Origin: Manduca sexta
Lineage: Eukaryota > Arthropoda > Insecta > Lepidoptera > Sphingidae
Direction: 5' to 3'
Assembly: GCF_014839805.1 (NCBI RefSeq)
Contig: NC_051129.1
Coordinates: 14,140,920-14,204,919, forward strand
DNA: 64,000 nt
A program made the translations under genes and the position numbers. The notes under the pieces were generated by a model that was given only the letters and a program-made list of their open reading frames with translations, had not been told where the DNA came from and did no database searches. This document shows positions 22,416 through 34,817 of the stretch, one piece after another (within the stretch, counting starts at the first letter, position 1; each line of letters starts with the position of its first letter).

Positions 22416-24130
22416 CATCTTAATAAACACAAGTGCATCTCCGCTCGCGTAAGAAATACTCCAAAAAGTAAATTAACTATAATTTTAGATTAGAATCAAT
22501 TTAGTAATTTCAAGGAAGGAATACAATGAGGCCCAGAGTTTACCTCGACCACAACATATCGCATATTGACGCCTGGCAGCAATTAGACAAAGCATTAACA
22601 CCTCAGACTTCCAAAGACCTATTTAATGTAGTTCGTATATACGAAGCGTAAACAGCTCAGACCTTCAAGAGACCGAACATCTAATTTATATAATTCCTAT
22701 ACACTCGCATATATACTCAAAAACTATATTACATAAACTGTAACATAAACATATCAATAACAAAATATTTCAATTCACAACAAAGTATCTACCCCAACAA
22801 AAGTCGTCTGAAAGCCTGCATACAAAAATAAAACGTTGAAAAACTCGAGAACGTCTAAACCGCGGAGATTTAAAGTTTAAAAAACTGCTTAGGAGAGATA
22901 AAAGCGGGGTTTGTCGTAAGAAATCGATCTTCGACGCTGTGCGAAGATTCCGAAGTGTTTCCACGTAGTTCGGTGCATGATGTATAGTCTTCTCGCGTGA
23001 AGCTCTTTGAAAAATGATTTTATCGAGTGACGTTGAATGGAATGATTGAAGTATAAACATAAATAAGGTTTTTGAAGTTTTATAGCTGATTTGGAAGTAA
23101 GTGGGTGTAATTTTGAGTGCAATGTAGAACTTCTAGTGGGGTTTAAAAGGGGGAAAGTTATTCTCCAGTATTCATATTACTTGCATAAAACGTAATAGTG
23201 AAAACAACTGCATACAAGTCGTCTGCGACAGTGACTTCAAATTCAATATATTTTTTTATTTAAATAGATACCGCCACTTCGTAACATATTATCACTGTAC
23301 AGAAGAATCGGTGTAAAAAACCCTAAGAAACTGATCTGATGAAAATTTTACTATCGAATACAATATTAAAAATGTCAAAGTGCGGAAAAAATAATTAGGT
23401 GGAACGACCCTTCAAGCTCTTGACAAAACTGAAAACAATCAGTCTGTTTAATTATATTCTGTCTGAATAAATTATTTGATCCAAGATCGGATACACAAAT
23501 AGAGTGTGTTATTGAAACACTTCAATGTTAGCTTCCTATCTGCCTTTAAATCCAGGTAACCCACTTATTCGTTTCTATTTCCTCCTATTCTATCGTAAAA
23601 CTATCAAATATTCTTGAATCACAATAAAATTCCGACGGCAAAGATTTGAAATATTTCATTTCTTTAGCAACTCCGTATTTTTGCACCACTGCACGGTCAG
23701 CGGCGGAAGCGCGTCTATTTCAAACGCAAATAAAAATAAATATTGTTGTGCATACACTTTGATTTTTCAACAGCCACCCACTTTCTGGTTTTATTACCAC
23801 AGCACAAAGAGCTTGCGATAAGCTGCATGCGGTCGTAAAGCGCGGCATCTCTCTGCCGCTCCCGGTGCTATCTGAGCGTGATCTTAGATGATTGCACTCT
23901 ACTGGACCGAGCGGGATTCTGTTTTACGAGTTTTAAGTGGCCATTATGACGATAGAAGGCCGAACTTAATGTCTCTATGCTAAGACTCCTGGTGGCGCAC
24001 GGAAATTTCGGTGGTGCGTTTGGTTGGGCTTTTCACTTGCCGTTTAGTTCAACTTGCCCGTGATAGTAGCGCGTGAATTATTTAATATTAATCATTTGCA
24101 AAATTTAATTCCAATTGCTAAAAAAAACAC
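22416..24130. other. Unassigned sequence
   Basis: No repeat family or gene is recognised. A patch from about 23690 to 24010 is richer in G and C. The minus-strand frames at 22770-23122 overlap one another and have no motifs. Confidence 0.45.
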
Positions 24131-24320
24131 TTACCCCCTTATTCATATACGTTTTTTATCTAAGGACGGATTAAAGCTGTGATAACAAGTCTGTTTCTCG
24201 GTGCTGACGGCATAGCAGCTTTCAAAGTGCGTAGCCATAGTGCCGTTGTGATTGGCTAATATTGTTGTATCTCAATATTAGCCAATCACAATGGCCCTAT
24301 GTCTATGAATAAAGGGGTAA
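24131..24320. mobile_element. MITE-2, complete copy with internal palindrome
   Basis: Inverted ends TTACCCCCTTATTCATA and TATGAATAAAGGGGTAA bound 190 bases. Inside is a perfect inverted repeat of 19 bases with an 8-base loop (24246-24264 and 24273-24291, TTGTGATTGGCTAATATTG), including an inverted CCAAT-box-like ATTGG. There is no coding capacity. Related copies lie in block B. Confidence 0.88.
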
Positions 24321-24837
24321 TTGTTTAAACAATTAGTGTAATTCATTTCAATGGGAACATCGACTACAGGTTTAATTGAACGGTTAGTACATAATGGAGA
24401 AGCCGTTAGTGCGTACATTTTATAGCACCACGCTCTATCATAACCTGTTAACAATCCCGCATTCCATTACCGATGTCTTATGTTTGGTACAACATTGTAG
24501 CCACCAACAAACCGTGGACAATTTTATTCGATATTTGGCCTTTATTAGAGCGTATAAAGCATTGTACTTTCACGACTTAAAACCCTAGTATTTTATATCA
24601 TTTAATATATGCATTTGAAAGTTAACTGTATAATTTAATTCTTATCTGTTTATTTTTAACCGTGGTGCTTTACAACTGGCTTTTGTATACGTTTCTATAC
24701 CTAAAATACCTCCTTAGTTCATTATTTTTGTCTCCCGATATAGAGAGAAGTGATCAATTAATATTTCCAACTCCTCTCTACCTTTCTATTTGATTAATTT
24801 CGTTGCGGGATAATGACAAATTAGTTTTCCTGTGTGA

Positions 24838-24925
24838 CTCGCCGAGCATCATCGCTCGGTGTCATAAAATGCGTGCCACTGCCGATCCTGGCTTACAGAA
24901 GTTGTAGTGATGGAAGATACAATAT
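24838..24925 (-). repeat. Rep4 copy, partial
   Basis: CTCGCCGAGCATCATCGCTCG, then ATGCGTGCCACTGCCGATCC and GGCTTACAGAAGTTGTAGTG are the reverse complement of Rep4. Its downstream part is missing. Confidence 0.75.
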
Positions 24926-25070
24926 AAACCCATAATACTCACTGCAAATGTTAAGGTTATCTGAAAAGTCATTAAAAATACGAGGACTTAGAAGTGACAC
25001 TAGTCTATTAAACGAGACAATTGTGCGGAGTGGACCTCATATTTTGAGCTATAATGTGGGCAGTATAAAT

Positions 25071-25570
25071 NNNNNNNNNNNNNNNNNNNNNNNNNNNNNN
25101 NNNNNNNNNNNNNNNNNNNNNNNNNNNNNNNNNNNNNNNNNNNNNNNNNNNNNNNNNNNNNNNNNNNNNNNNNNNNNNNNNNNNNNNNNNNNNNNNNNNN
25201 NNNNNNNNNNNNNNNNNNNNNNNNNNNNNNNNNNNNNNNNNNNNNNNNNNNNNNNNNNNNNNNNNNNNNNNNNNNNNNNNNNNNNNNNNNNNNNNNNNNN
25301 NNNNNNNNNNNNNNNNNNNNNNNNNNNNNNNNNNNNNNNNNNNNNNNNNNNNNNNNNNNNNNNNNNNNNNNNNNNNNNNNNNNNNNNNNNNNNNNNNNNN
25401 NNNNNNNNNNNNNNNNNNNNNNNNNNNNNNNNNNNNNNNNNNNNNNNNNNNNNNNNNNNNNNNNNNNNNNNNNNNNNNNNNNNNNNNNNNNNNNNNNNNN
25501 NNNNNNNNNNNNNNNNNNNNNNNNNNNNNNNNNNNNNNNNNNNNNNNNNNNNNNNNNNNNNNNNNNNNNN
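25071..25570. other. Assembly gap, 500 N
   Basis: A run of exactly 500 N. All three gaps in the window have this length, so it is almost certainly a placeholder and not a measured distance. The right edge opens inside a Rep1 repeat, which suggests the contig broke on repetitive DNA. Open frames that cross the N run have no support. Confidence 0.99.
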
Positions 25571-25642
25571 CTGCCTGGCGGCAGAAAAAGACATTGCGGT
25601 GGTACCTACCCAGGCGGACTCTCACATATGAGAGACCTAACC
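25571..25642 (+). mobile_element. Rep1 end exposed at a gap edge
   Basis: CTGCCTGGCGGCAGAAAAAG followed by GGTGGTACCTACCCAGGCGG and ACATATGAGAGACCTA match the last 70 bases of the full Rep1 at 49956-50258. The rest of the copy must lie in the gap. Confidence 0.85.
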
Positions 25643-28421
25643 AGTAAATTCCAATATATATTAAGTTTCGTATGATTACACCACTTACTATTCGAAGTAA
25701 CAGCGTGAATGATGACGCTGCCGTATTTTAGTTCCAAATACGTTCTCTGCCGCGCTGTTAAAATTTTCATATAAAAAAATATTTAACCGAAACCATTGCG
25801 TTAACGACAACGCGTACATTTATATCATGGATCGTCGCAACATTAATTAGCGAAAAAAAACAATAATAAGGATCTTACTCTTACTCAAATATTTCATAGA
25901 ATTCAGAATGTCACACACTTTTGAATTAAAATTACAATAAATTTTACTACTCTATGTTCTATTAACTAAAGGGTTAATATTACAATTCTTTGTTCAACAT
26001 AAAAAACATGAATTGACTGATTTTACGACCGCTATCGCAATAGTTAATCGATATAACTCAAGGACATAGTATAAATAAACTATAGCTTTTTTACGACCGC
26101 CAAACTTTCCTATACGTGCCTTAGTAACGGCCTGTCATTCATGTCATTGTCACGTGACAGGGCCGAAGTAAGACAAAATCTAAGGGCCCATGTACCCCAC
26201 TCGAACATCATGTATTGAAATTAAAACGATGCATGCAGTCGTGATTAACAACAAGTTACATGACTAAACTTTACTAAGGACACTTCAGCCTCAAGACGTC
26301 CACCGATAAACATAGGCTTCTCCTTAAGATTTCCACAAGACCCTGTTGATAGCATTCTGCATCCAGCGTGTTTCTGCGATCTCTAACAAGTCGTCTGTCC
26401 ATCTGCTCCTAAAGACCCTTATGTTATGACGAATCATTGCACTGAAATTGTAATATTATGTATGTATACCAGCGTCCGTCTGTGTACCGAATAAAGTATT
26501 TAAAGGCAATCGTGACATATAACAGAAAATTTGAGAAATTGCTCACATACCAGCGGCAAAAGGTGTAGTTTACCGAACGGAAACCCGACACAACATATAA
26601 GTACTAATATGCATAAATGCGGTCTACAAGTCGTTCTAATGACAATTAAATTCTACATAAAGGAAAAACCGGCAGGAATCGATTTATATAGACTATTCTC
26701 CACTGTCAGCCATCCATTAAGGTATGAATTAAAAGTAATAATACCCACACTGAAAACGCCCAACAGCGGCCCTGCACGCCGGCCTTAAAACAATGAAAAG
26801 CCCCCCTGAATTGACCTCTGCGAATTGCGAAGTGAACCACCTCAGAATATATTATACATTATCGACAAATTTGGCTAATGTGCTACGCATACATAATTTA
26901 TGGTTCTTCTATCTGTATGTGACTATGATAGGCCTAGTGGGGAAAAAAATTAAGATGTTTATAGTCGTTGAATTTAAATGACTTCATGAATTCTTGAGAG
27001 CCTTGAATAAATACGATGTGATTAATTTTCAGTCAATGGGTCAGTTGTCATTATTTATTATGCTTGTTTTATTCATTATGCAGAAGGTGAATGAGCGTTA
27101 TATGCTTTTGGTTTTGATTCGTAGAGCAGGAGAGACTATGTTTTAGTTTGTTTGATGTACAGAACAATATTGACATTGCGTTTATAAATGAAATCAGATA
27201 CGTCTTTACAATTATCCATGAATGACGAAAATTTGTAATAAAAATTCTGATTTTGATTTTCTGATTGTTTGATAATTTTGTAGTTTAGTACGTGTGCATA
27301 TTTTGTTGCGTATGAGTGTATTTCTGATAGAAAATGTGACGTTATCGCTGCACAAATTCTCTTAGAGTAACAGTAGTGTCATTTGAGCTTGGAATTATTT
27401 TTTTTATTAATATATTATTTTCGAAACTTATATTTTTTATTCTTACATCTACGGTTCGAGTAGTTGATTGTAAAGTGTTATTGTTAAGTGCTTCCATGTA
27501 GTAAAGCGATGTCAAAATGAGTCTTTATACGAGGCCCATTGTTAGCGCAATTATTGTTTATGTTATGTAGGATTTTGTGATTTTACTTTTTTTCTTTGTT
27601 CCAACAATAAACTCCTTTCTTTCTTTAATTAAAACCATAATTTATGTACATTAATTGAAGTATATAGGTTTGTAAGTTTCATAATGTAAGGAGCTAATAC
27701 TTAACTAATAACTTTAATATCAGAAAGTTGCTACGTTTATATTTTGTATTGATTCGTCAGCTTTATTCGAGAAAAAGATCACACCGCCGAAAGAGCAAGT
27801 ATAAGGTAGTCTTACCTAAAATCGTTTAAGGTACCTTTAGGGCCTAATTACCCACCAATTAATATGAATTTTGCAACATATACGCAATTCCCGTTCGGCT
27901 GACAAAACAAAATCGAGTGACATCGGTAGTCAAGGAATATGACGCAGGAGCGGCCAACATTTTTTAACAGTCACGCTGTTTAATATTAAAGAAGGTACAT
28001 ATAATTGGGTTTTGTAATTAAGTCAAAACTGAGTTAATTGATTCATATACACTAATATTTTAATTTACTTTCTATTTATTGCGTTCAGGCACATGCGCAC
28101 CGGGAAGAGGGTGCAAGAGACCTGACCTGGACCCTGGCCCTGTCCGGAAAAGGTCACAATAAAAATAACTGAATAACAATAGGAACAATCGACCACAGAA
28201 GTTTTATTATGGTTTAGCATATGCAAATACCCTAGCGATTTTTATTTAAAAAGAAATAGTAAAATAATGTTATTAATTGTAGTATTTACTTATGTAGATG
28301 CACCTCCCTAAAAGTAATCTTGGTGGCACCCATGGTCAGGCATCATCATTCTTCCGCACACTCTGGTCTTTAATTTCATTGACACACAGAGAATTAAATT
28401 TTGATTTATTATTTACTACTA
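25643..28421. other. Unassigned sequence around one Rep3 copy
   Basis: Other than Rep3 (26286-26425) nothing is recognised. CAATAAACTCCTTTCTTTCTTT near 27603-27625 resembles ends of retroposed transcripts but has no A run. Frames at 26531-26981 show no motif. Confidence 0.4.
26286..26425 (+). mobile_element. Rep3 copy
   Basis: ATAGGCTTCTCCTTAAGATTT, TTCTGCATCCAGCGTGTTTC and CTAACAAGTCGTCTGTCCATC in Rep3 order. No sign of target duplication. Confidence 0.7.
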
Positions 28422-28696
28422 GCTGACCCGACAGACGTTGCCCTGTCTTAACTATGTATGCACGCGCGCATCCTGTCGATCGCTGGCAGTTATTCCAAAC
28501 CACTGACAGTTATGTAAAAGTAATGTTGTCGTTAGTTTTCTTAAATTTTCTAATTTTCCGCGCAATTTTTTGATTTTTTTCTTTCATAAGAACCTTCTCC
28601 TGACAATAACAAACAAAACAAAAAAAATAGTGAAGTCGGTCCAGCCGTTCACGCATGATGGCGTGACCAAGGGAAATAGGGATTCATTTTTATATA
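28422..28696 (+). mobile_element. Dispersed insect repeat (CTAGCTGACCC ... TATATATAGAT)
   Basis: Starts CTACTAGCTGACCCGACAGACG and ends GGGATTCATTTTTATATATA with TAGAT, including AAGTCGGTCCAGCCGTTCACG. I recall this start, middle and end as one of the most frequent short repeats in moth and other insect genomes. It has no coding capacity. The class is left open. Confidence 0.65.
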
Positions 28697-29145
28697 TATA
28701 GATTATAAAACCCTTCTCAAGCTCTTAGGGCTCTTACCCGTTTTCAGCACGTTCCATAATCTCAAAACCACGTGCCGTGATCACATTCTTGTTGCCAATT
28801 GTTGACGATCTCTGATACAGAGCAATAAAGACCGTAGTTGTATGCAAATTTGACGGCGCTTCGTGTTTGGTAATACGTTGCTACGTCAGCCAGGAAGGGA
28901 CCGCGATGTTGCCGGGTTGGCGGATTTGGACAAATGTTGGCGTTAGTTGTTTAGTGTTTTGATCAAATGTTCAATCAAACGGCGACTTATGCGTGTAAAG
29001 ATGATTGTAGTTTTACATATATTTTGTATGTAAATATTATGTTTGAGAATAGTTAATATTCTACTGAGACATTACCGGGTTGAAAGCCCAAAAGGATTCG
29101 TTTTAAATAATCGCTAATCAGTCAAATTAGATCATCAGGCACATG

Positions 29146-29545
29146 GAGTTCACTATTGAACATAGACCTCTACTTAAAAATTCCAAACGGACCTGTCAAA
29201 AGCGGCCTGCATCCAGCATCTACCTTTTTTTAGTTACGTGAAAGTGCATTACCACTACCGCCCAGCCTTTGCACGGGCGACTGGCGTTATGTTGGGGTCA
29301 CCGTGCCTTACCAGGCGTTGAGCCTCCCGGACTTGATATCGACCTTCAGACAACCACCAAGTCCCTAACCTATATACAACGCACGGCGTACGAACTAAAA
29401 CTCCGCGGTGGCCCTCTTCGGCGCATAGGGACGACTGCGGGCTTCCTCCGACGGAAGTGTCTAAGATATCCACAGCTAATCCTGATCCAGTTTCTAGCTG
29501 CGACGTTTATCAAATCATCTGTCCACCTTGCAGGTAATATTAATT
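29146..29545 (+). mobile_element. Rep3 copy interrupted by another insertion
   Basis: The left part, 29146-29222, has GAACATAGACCTCTACTTA and GCGGCCTGCATCCAGC. The right part, from about 29497, has GCGACGTTTATCAAATCATC and GTCCACCTTGCAGG. In the unbroken copies at 15555 and 26286 these two parts are adjacent, so about 270 bases have been inserted. Confidence 0.75.
29225..29496 (-). mobile_element. Unassigned retroelement-like insertion inside Rep3
   Basis: Begins with CTTTTTTT on the plus strand, so on the minus strand it ends in an A run, as a retrotransposed copy would. It is GC-richer than its surroundings. The minus-strand frame 29255-29473 reads HGDPNITPVARAKAGR near its end; I do not recognise it. 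A segment with GCCGTGCGTTGTATATAGG recurs with changes near 59264-59290, so it is a dispersed repeat. No clear target duplication was found. Confidence 0.55.
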
Positions 29546-30169
29546 GGATAAGCTGGTATAATTTTGAGCCAGCGCTCAAAGACCGTCAGTAGACATAAAT
29601 ATCTCGTTAGTCGATATTACAGTCGGACTATTGTATCTACCATTGGGTGTAACCAAAATAACATCTAAAATGATATAAATCTGTAAAAGTTCAATGAAAA
29701 CTATAAATTTTCCCAATTTCATAATAAAAAACACATACACGTCGTATATACGTTAACAGTGGACAAATTATGTCGTCCATTAAATCAATGTTATAGGAAA
29801 TTGTGTCGTGCGTCTAAAAACGACGTAACCGACGTTTAGATTTAAATGATTTTGTGGAGTATCTGTATAAGATTATTTTTATATAATAAGTCCTTTATTA
29901 ATTTAGCAAAATGGTTAATATAATGATAAATAATTAAAGGTTGAGCCATTGAAAAAACAAAAAAAATAATCATATAAATTGGATTTTTTCTTATAACTTT
30001 CCTTCACTATTAGATGAAACATGTACATACGTCGTTCTCGTTCCCACATGGCTATAACAAAAATGAAATAAAGAACTATACACTAGTTTCTAAATGAGTA
30101 AGGTCAATAAAAGCGACTATCGTGAAACACAGCATCATTTCCTCATATATTTCTTTGATTACACTTGAC

Positions 30170-30550
30170 TATATGTTCAGTAGTGGATTTCCTGCCGCTG
30201 ATGATGTTTCTTTTTTGTCTATTGGACCTCGCAGTCTACGACTGGGGAAACCTGCGAATGAGATACTGGAATCCTCCGGCTTAGCAATTGCAGGGGCCTG
30301 GAGGAAAGTGGGGAGATCTGGGAAAGGGGCAGAGGGGGGAAAAGAAAAGGAACCATTTTAGGATGGGCGAAGGGGAGAATAGGCCTCAATATGTAGTTAC
30401 AACCATGAAGTAAAATGGCACGTCTTATTGCATGCTGTGATTACCTTAGTATGGTTGTGCATTTAGCTTGATTTATATTTGTATAATCTTTTAGTAATTT
30501 TTTTTAAGTTCAATTGTTGGTAATCGAAATAAATAAAAAAAAAAAAATAC
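30170..30550 (+). mobile_element. Possible retroelement 3' end with A tail
   Basis: A purine-rich segment (GGGGAGATCTGGGAAAGGGG, GGGAAAAGAAAAGGAACC) is followed 170 bases later by AATAAATAAA and an uninterrupted A run (about 30535-30547). The signal plus A run looks like the end of a reverse-transcribed RNA, either a LINE tail or a processed transcript. No protein similarity was recognised in the upstream frame. Confidence 0.4.
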
Positions 30551-31401
30551 AAACTAAACTCTGTTCCTAGGGCTGCGACAAATGTTTCCGCCTGCATTCG
30601 TTGTGAAGCCCGAGCGCACAAGAATTGCCTCGGGAAGATCATTGATGAAGTTGACTACAGATGAATGATGTCAAAAGTACTCCGAACAGGAATACATTTC
30701 TGCTTTGGCAGTCAATTTCCACACCCTATCGCTCAACATGGTTAAGATCTGGACCTAATTACAAAGTATCTATCTGCTAACTAAAATAGTAGAGACTAAT
30801 CAGCTATACGTACTAATCCATAAAGCTGATGATTTTGTTTGTTAGTTTGAACGATTGAAATCGATTTTTATTTTATTTCTACTTATAGGAAGCTACATTA
30901 TTTCTGAGTGCTATAAGCTTTTTATCCCGGGAACATATAGTGCCGGACATTTATCCCGGAAAAACTTCTTCAACGACTCCAAGCTAAAGCTAGTATGAGA
31001 GATAAACTGCTAATCTGTAAACGTGATAACTACCTTCCACCAAACACGTGATGCCCGAAACGATTGCGCATTAAATATATTATCATTTACGATTTTTCAA
31101 CATTGTATTTATCAATATTTACATATAGATAAGGGATAATGAGAGTGTACTGTATCTGAATTTGCGTCTGAAAGTTTATGATTGTTTATTTTTTTATGTG
31201 TTTTTATTAATCACAGATAATAAATATGTGTCGAATAAGAATTTAAAAAGCGTTTCGTCGTCGAATCTTGTAGATATCAATTTGGCTATATTAACCGCCA
31301 AACAGCAATATATGTGTTCGATAGACAATACAAAAACAATAAAAGACGCTGTAAGTGATAATATCAACACTTAGCAGGCAATTGACTTAAGCGAAAAATT
31401 T
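30551..31401. other. Unassigned sequence
   Basis: No recognised features. The 70-codon frame at 31162-31374 is AT-rich and motif-free. Confidence 0.4.
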
Positions 31402-31690
31402 TCGTTTTTTTTATTGCCTTTGTAGGCAAATGAACAAGAAGTCCGCCTGATGGTAAGCAGCATCCGCCATCCAAGGATTTTACAATGCCAGAGGCACAAC
31501 AAAGCCGTTGCCTACCGGGAAGTAAGCACTCTTTTTAAGCCTCATTTAAAGGATAAGTCATAGCGCTTGGGGAATATCGATGCAGGGAATTAATTCCAAA
31601 GTTTGCATATCATTCTAAATTGCGTATAGGTAGCGAGCGACGTATAAAAGAACGGTATCTCGCTGCAGGTACTCTGAAAAGTATTTTTAG
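31402..31690 (-). mobile_element. Rep9, retroelement-like 3' end
   Basis: Begins TTTTTTTTATTGCCTTTGTAG, then CCGCCTGATGGTAAGCAGC, GCCAGAGGCACAACAAAGCC and GGTAGCGAGCGACGTATAAAAG. On the minus strand it ends CTTACCATCAGG plus about 45 bases and an A run, the same arrangement as Rep1 and Rep2 but with a different body. A SINE-B head fragment follows. Confidence 0.75.
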
Positions 31691-31701
31691 TCAATATTTT
31701 T

Positions 31702-31761
31702 TGTAACTGCGAACATTCGTCTCGGCAGTCCTTTCCAGTCCCAAGTAAGCTATCACTGCCT
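31702..31761 (-). mobile_element. SINE-B head fragment adjoining Rep9
   Basis: The bases GCGAACATTCGTCTCGGCAG and the following CCTTTCCAGTCCCAAGTAAG match the head of SINE-B on the minus strand (A-box region read as GCTTACTTGGG). The body is absent; Rep9 sequence ends just upstream. Confidence 0.6.
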
Positions 31762-32523
31762 AATATTTTTTGCGTTTATTTTTTAATATATTTATGTTAT
31801 AAATATTTATATGTATACCGTAAAAATAGGTATATATGGTTTGTTAAATTAACATAAAAATTAACGCTTTGCGGAAACACTGGGCTCATCAGAATAATAA
31901 ACTTGCTTTCAATCGTGTCAATAAACATTATTTTTTTTACTACAACTTGTTTATTTTTATGTTTATAATTTAAATAGTAATGACCTCTGTAGTAATACCT
32001 GAAAAACTTGATCCAAAATGGTTTACGTGGCGATTCGATACTATATAATCAAGTGGGAGTTCGGCATTCCAACATTACCAAAACGAAAGAAGAAACAATA
32101 GATGGAAGTTTCTCTGTCTTCTATTAAGTACTATCTTTTGTTATGGCCATGTGCGCGTGAGTCTTCTAGCAATAAAAGCAAGTAATGATAAAACCAACCC
32201 TGTACAGTAACATTGCTGAACACGGGACTCCTCTATTACTAAAAGCAAACAAAACATAATTAAATAATATATACATCAGATCACACTTACAGCTGTTTTC
32301 ATTAAACAATCCCAATCTCAATCTTCAATCCAATTCCGAGAATGAACCAATCACAATAATTCATTTGTAAGCATGTCAAAAATGTTTTGTTCTAATTGGC
32401 CCATTTTCACGATAGATTAAAAAAGACAATTGTAATCGTTTATTCAAAATGGCGGTTAAACAGTACAGGTTGTAAGCGAAATATTTTTCTGCATTTGTGT
32501 AATATTTCCCGAGATAAGATCAG

Positions 32524-32716
32524 GGGCTCTATTCCACTTATAGGGGCGTATCTGTCTTTTTGCAATTACGGGCGTTCTATTTGAAAGACAGCTTCGATAG
32601 CCGTATACGTAAATAAAAAAATCCCCTATGTATCTATACGGCCATCAAAGCTGCCCTTCGATTACAACGCCTGTGATTACAAAAAGATGCGATATACCCC
32701 CATAGACGGAATAGCC
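32524..32716. mobile_element. MITE-3, foldback with 85-base arms (block A1)
   Basis: Arms 32530-32614 and 32628-32712 are imperfect reverse complements over their whole length, starting TATTCCACTTATAGGGGCG on the left and ending CATAGACGGAATA on the right, with only 13 bases between them. There is no coding capacity. A single arm of the same family lies at 34573-34668. Confidence 0.85.
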
Positions 32717-33859
32717 TGCTGACTTTTGCTGAAAACTTACTCACTAGCTCTATCAGTGTAGATATATTTCTGACGGTCCAATGTGCGTACGTAGCGGTAA
32801 TAAAATCTAGACTGGATTTAAATTCGGCTATCGTGTTTAAAATATAGGTATCACGTAATAAACACATGTGATTCAGCCACAATCGGTTAAAAAAAGAATT
32901 CTCTCCCATTGACCCAAATGTGAGCAAAGACAAAAAGATGTCGCGGTGCGTGTGCGTTTTACGTGTTTTTGTGTTATGTCTGTTACTGTAAAATATGTAA
33001 TAATGTAGTTTAAAAGTTACAAAACGAAAGATAATCAAGTCAAAATTTAAACTTAATTGATACCGCTGATAATAAAGTGTAATGATTTTAGACTGACTTT
33101 ATTTCTGATTTGACAATTTCTCAATCGCTTTTATTAAATTGAAGCTGCGTTACAAAAATAGTGTAGTATTGATTTCCCTCTTTCACGTGCCGCCGCCTTA
33201 TTGGCAAAAATGTGGCCCCATCAAATCCACGCACTCATTTCTCGCAACGAATGTTTTTCAGGTATTTTTGACTACATAATTGAGGTACAAAATTTTCCAA
33301 ACGTAAAGTTTAATTATTGTTTATCATCTATAACGACAGATTGACTCAACAGTCCATCTGATTATGACTACTGTAGAACTAGAGTTTAATTTCTATCCAC
33401 TAGAGACAGCGCTGCATATTAGAATTTTGCCGGCCTACCTTATTCGTGCATGGGCTGATCCTGTATGAAACAAATATTAATTACTGAATAAATATTCCAG
33501 ACATTCCCAAAAATGTCTAAATACTACTGCGACGCATATAATTGAGGAAGACGAGTGAAAATTTATCGGCAATTTGGCGAGGCTCGACTTAGCATTATCG
33601 TCACGTAATAGTGAAAACGAATTCTGATATAAATGTAGGAAGCGCGTCCAAGGTCGCGCCTGGGACGTGACGCAGAATCACTGAATTTAGAATTTGACGA
33701 TAACATATTTAGTTCTATAATGTTTTTCTTTTTTACGTGCGTACTGGCACAATAGCCTAATAATAATGTGTTATATAATATAGTTCTAACTTCTGGGCAC
33801 GGATTTTGCCTTATTGGAGTGACGTTACTAAGGCGGTGCCAGCCATGTACAGGACATAC

Positions 33860-34098
33860 TTTTGCTGGTGGTAGGATATATTTTGTATCCGCCCGGATAC
33901 CGACTACCGTAAACAAGGTGTTTAAACCCGCCTTAGTGGCCCACATAAGTGTTTTGCGTTCCGGTATCAACCTGTGCATCCGGTTCCAACAGACCGGCAC
34001 AATTTTATTGACTGTAGAGGGGTTAATCGTCTCGCGTCAGACGACATTCTATTGGACCCCACTCAACTTACCATCAGGTGTCGATGTACCTGATGGTA
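33860..34098 (+). mobile_element. Rep2, full copy (block A1)
   Basis: TTTTGCTGGTGGTAGGATATA, CCGGATACCGACTACCGTAA, GGTTCCAACAGACCGGCAC and TATTGGACCCCACTC, then CTTACCATCAGG. The end is unusual: TACCATCAGGT is followed after 8 bases by its reverse complement ACCTGATGGTA, so a piece of a second copy in the other orientation seems to abut. An open frame across it is not conserved in other copies. Confidence 0.82.
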
Positions 34099-34572
34099 TG
34101 TTAGAGAGACTTTGGTTAAGCATAAGTCTTGAAATGCAATCAGCCTTCTTGATGGCAGTTCTTTTCTTCCTGGTGCACTAAGAATATGATTAATAAATTG
34201 CTAGTCGCATCTTTGAAGTAATAATATTTATTATCTATTCTTGCGTGTGATTTCCTTTGACCTATATAAACAAAAATTTTAAAAAAAGAACTATGAATAA
34301 GCCAGTATTAAAAAATTTAAACGTTTTTTTCTAGAGACCAATAAAACGCAACGAGAATCCCGGCGCAGCGGAACCGATAGAAATGTGTCTAAAATAAATT
34401 TCGCCATTTTTAAATTTAGAATTGTTACCACGCCAACAGTCTGCTCAATGGGTCAGACGGAATTTTTCTGCCCATTGAAATGTCGAAGTGTTGCTATGGT
34501 TAAATTTAATAATATCCCACACGTATGTGCGAAGAATTTGTGTCAAATACATATGACGAATATGCTAAAGTC

Positions 34573-34668
34573 AGGGGCCTTATTCCGTCTATTGGAGCAT
34601 AGCCGTTTTTTTGCATTTAAGGAAGTTCTAATCGAAAAATAGCTTTCATGGCCATATAGGTAAATAGG
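34573..34668. mobile_element. MITE-3 single arm (block A1)
   Basis: GGGGCCTTATTCCGTCTATTGG, GCATAGCCGTTTTTTTGC and the following GGCCATATAGGTAAAT follow the left arm of MITE-3. The opposite arm is not found downstream. Its counterpart in block A2 is at 43613-43707. Confidence 0.65.
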
Positions 34669-34798
34669 GGATGTTTTGACTCGCTTAACCGTACGGATCT
34701 TGACATGATTATTGTTTTAAATTCAAATCCAATTTTGATCCTGAGTCTTATTGAATATTTGTTGATCTTCGTCATATAGTGATGACACTAAAATGTTG

Positions 34799-34817
34799 TG
34801 TGTGTGTGTGTTTTTTT
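34799..34817. repeat. (GT)n microsatellite (block A1)
   Basis: A short GT run followed by a T run. The A2 counterpart near 43836-43849 is shorter by two units, a length difference typical of alleles. Confidence 0.8.

Noticed and set aside
24948..25631. Long open frames crossing the first gap on both strands
   Set aside because: They are open only because N codons are not stops. The real residues on each side number a few dozen and show no motif.
32634..33038. 134-codon minus-strand frame in block A1 (115 codons in A2)
   Set aside because: Length and ends differ between the copies because of frameshifting indels, and no motif is recognised.
33563..34181. Frames of 137 and 145 codons overlapping on opposite strands in block A1
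   Set aside because: They overlap a Rep2 copy, and single-base indels break or shift them in A2.
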